Part shown: piece after piece, positions 5,095 to 5,253 of the stretch
Numbering within the stretch: the stretch's first letter is position 1
Layout of the letters: each line of letters begins with the position of its first letter
Assembly: GCA_913050645.1 (NCBI GenBank)
Contig: CAJXAG010000060.1
Span: 1-5,253, forward strand
Reading direction: 5' to 3'
Source: an uncultured bacterium
GTDB lineage: Bacteria > Patescibacteriota > Minisyncoccia > Phycocordibacterales > UBA918
Length of the DNA stretch: 5,253 nt
Program-made: the position numbers and the translations under genes
The notes under the pieces: model-generated
The model's database searches: none
Seen by the model: the letters and a program-made list of their open reading frames with translations, nothing else
Told to the model about the DNA's origin: nothing

Positions 5095-5122
5095 ATAATA
5101 CACTATTTAATAGAAATGTCAA
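5095..5122 (-). promoter_or_regulatory. Sigma70-like promoter of the sortase gene
   Basis: On the minus strand a perfect TTGACA (5122-5117) and TATTAT (5100-5095; five of six) are spaced by 16 nt. The predicted start near 5088 leaves about 18 nt to the ATG at 5070. The upstream in-frame GTG at 5103 falls between -35 and -10, which argues against its use. Confidence 0.65.
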
Positions 5123-5181
5123 GTATACAACGGACACCTGTGCTCATCAATTTCCTACATCGCTTGGCTATACGTGCGAAG

Positions 5182-5206
5182 ACGGAAAAATCTTTGGTTT
5201 TTCCGT
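5182..5206. terminator. 9-bp hairpin with A/T arms, possible terminator
   Basis: ACGGAAAAA (5182-5190) pairs exactly with TTTTTCCGT (5198-5206) around TCTTTGG. A run of five T in either orientation gives it a terminator-like look. No gene inside the window leads into it from the left; on the minus strand it may end a transcript from beyond the right edge before the sortase promoter. Confidence 0.4.
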
Positions 5207-5207
5207 G

Positions 5208-5253
5208 GACGGCAACTTCGTTGCCGTCATTGCGAGCTTCTGCGAAACAATCC
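5208..5253. repeat. Hairpin leading into a REP-like dispersed repeat
   Basis: GACGGCAAC (5208-5216) pairs perfectly with GTTGCCGTC (5220-5228), leaving a TTC loop. It runs directly into CATTGCGAGCTTCTGCGAA (5228-5246) and then ACAATCC. This resembles the GTCATTGCGAGC...GAAGCAATC elements I recall as dispersed intergenic repeats in several bacterial lineages. ATTG (5229-5232) and CAAT (5248-5251) are the outer arms of its partial dyad. The window ends inside or at the edge of the element, and the identification rests on memory. Confidence 0.4.

Overview
The window looks like a stretch of chromosome from a small-genome, Parcubacteria-type member of the Candidate Phyla Radiation (Patescibacteria). 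This is an inference from gene style: a membrane-anchored sortase, a long exported protein with Ig-like repeats and a VPYTG-plus-transmembrane segment, short intergenic gaps, moderate GC, and genes without clear Shine-Dalgarno sites. No rRNA, tRNA or other taxonomic marker is present. UGA behaves as an ordinary stop.

Layout. Positions 1-110 hold two hairpins and a promoter. A small plus-strand gene of unknown function (111-449) follows and ends at a strong terminator. A second, near-perfect hairpin terminator (498-531) serves the minus-strand genes arriving from the right. All other genes are on the minus strand. Read in transcription order from the right edge they are: a sortase (4378-5070) with its own promoter; a GC-rich pair consisting of a lipoprotein (3425-3982) and a second exported protein (2849-3406), with a sigma70-like promoter and a structured leader of about 228 nt; a long surface protein with four Cys-bracketed Ig-like repeats (1110-2741); and an alpha-helical reading frame (541-1086).

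The most striking point is the junction of the last two. The surface protein frame ends just after a run of nine A (minus strand). A -1 shift on that run joins it without any stop to the 541-1086 frame, giving one protein of about 733 residues: exported Ig-like ectodomain, VPYTG, transmembrane helix, and a cytoplasmic domain of about 260 residues. The downstream frame has no Shine-Dalgarno site and opens exactly at the slippery run. This is programmed frameshifting, a phase-variable tract, or an indel in the assembly; sequence alone cannot decide.

How the genes may work together: the sortase and the VPYTG-bearing protein are a plausible enzyme-substrate pair for surface display. The two-gene lipoprotein cassette between them differs from its neighbours in base composition and in having strong Shine-Dalgarno sites, so it may have been inserted between them. 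Its products are exported proteins I do not recognise. The right edge (5182-5253) carries two adjacent hairpins that run into a sequence resembling a dispersed bacterial repeat.
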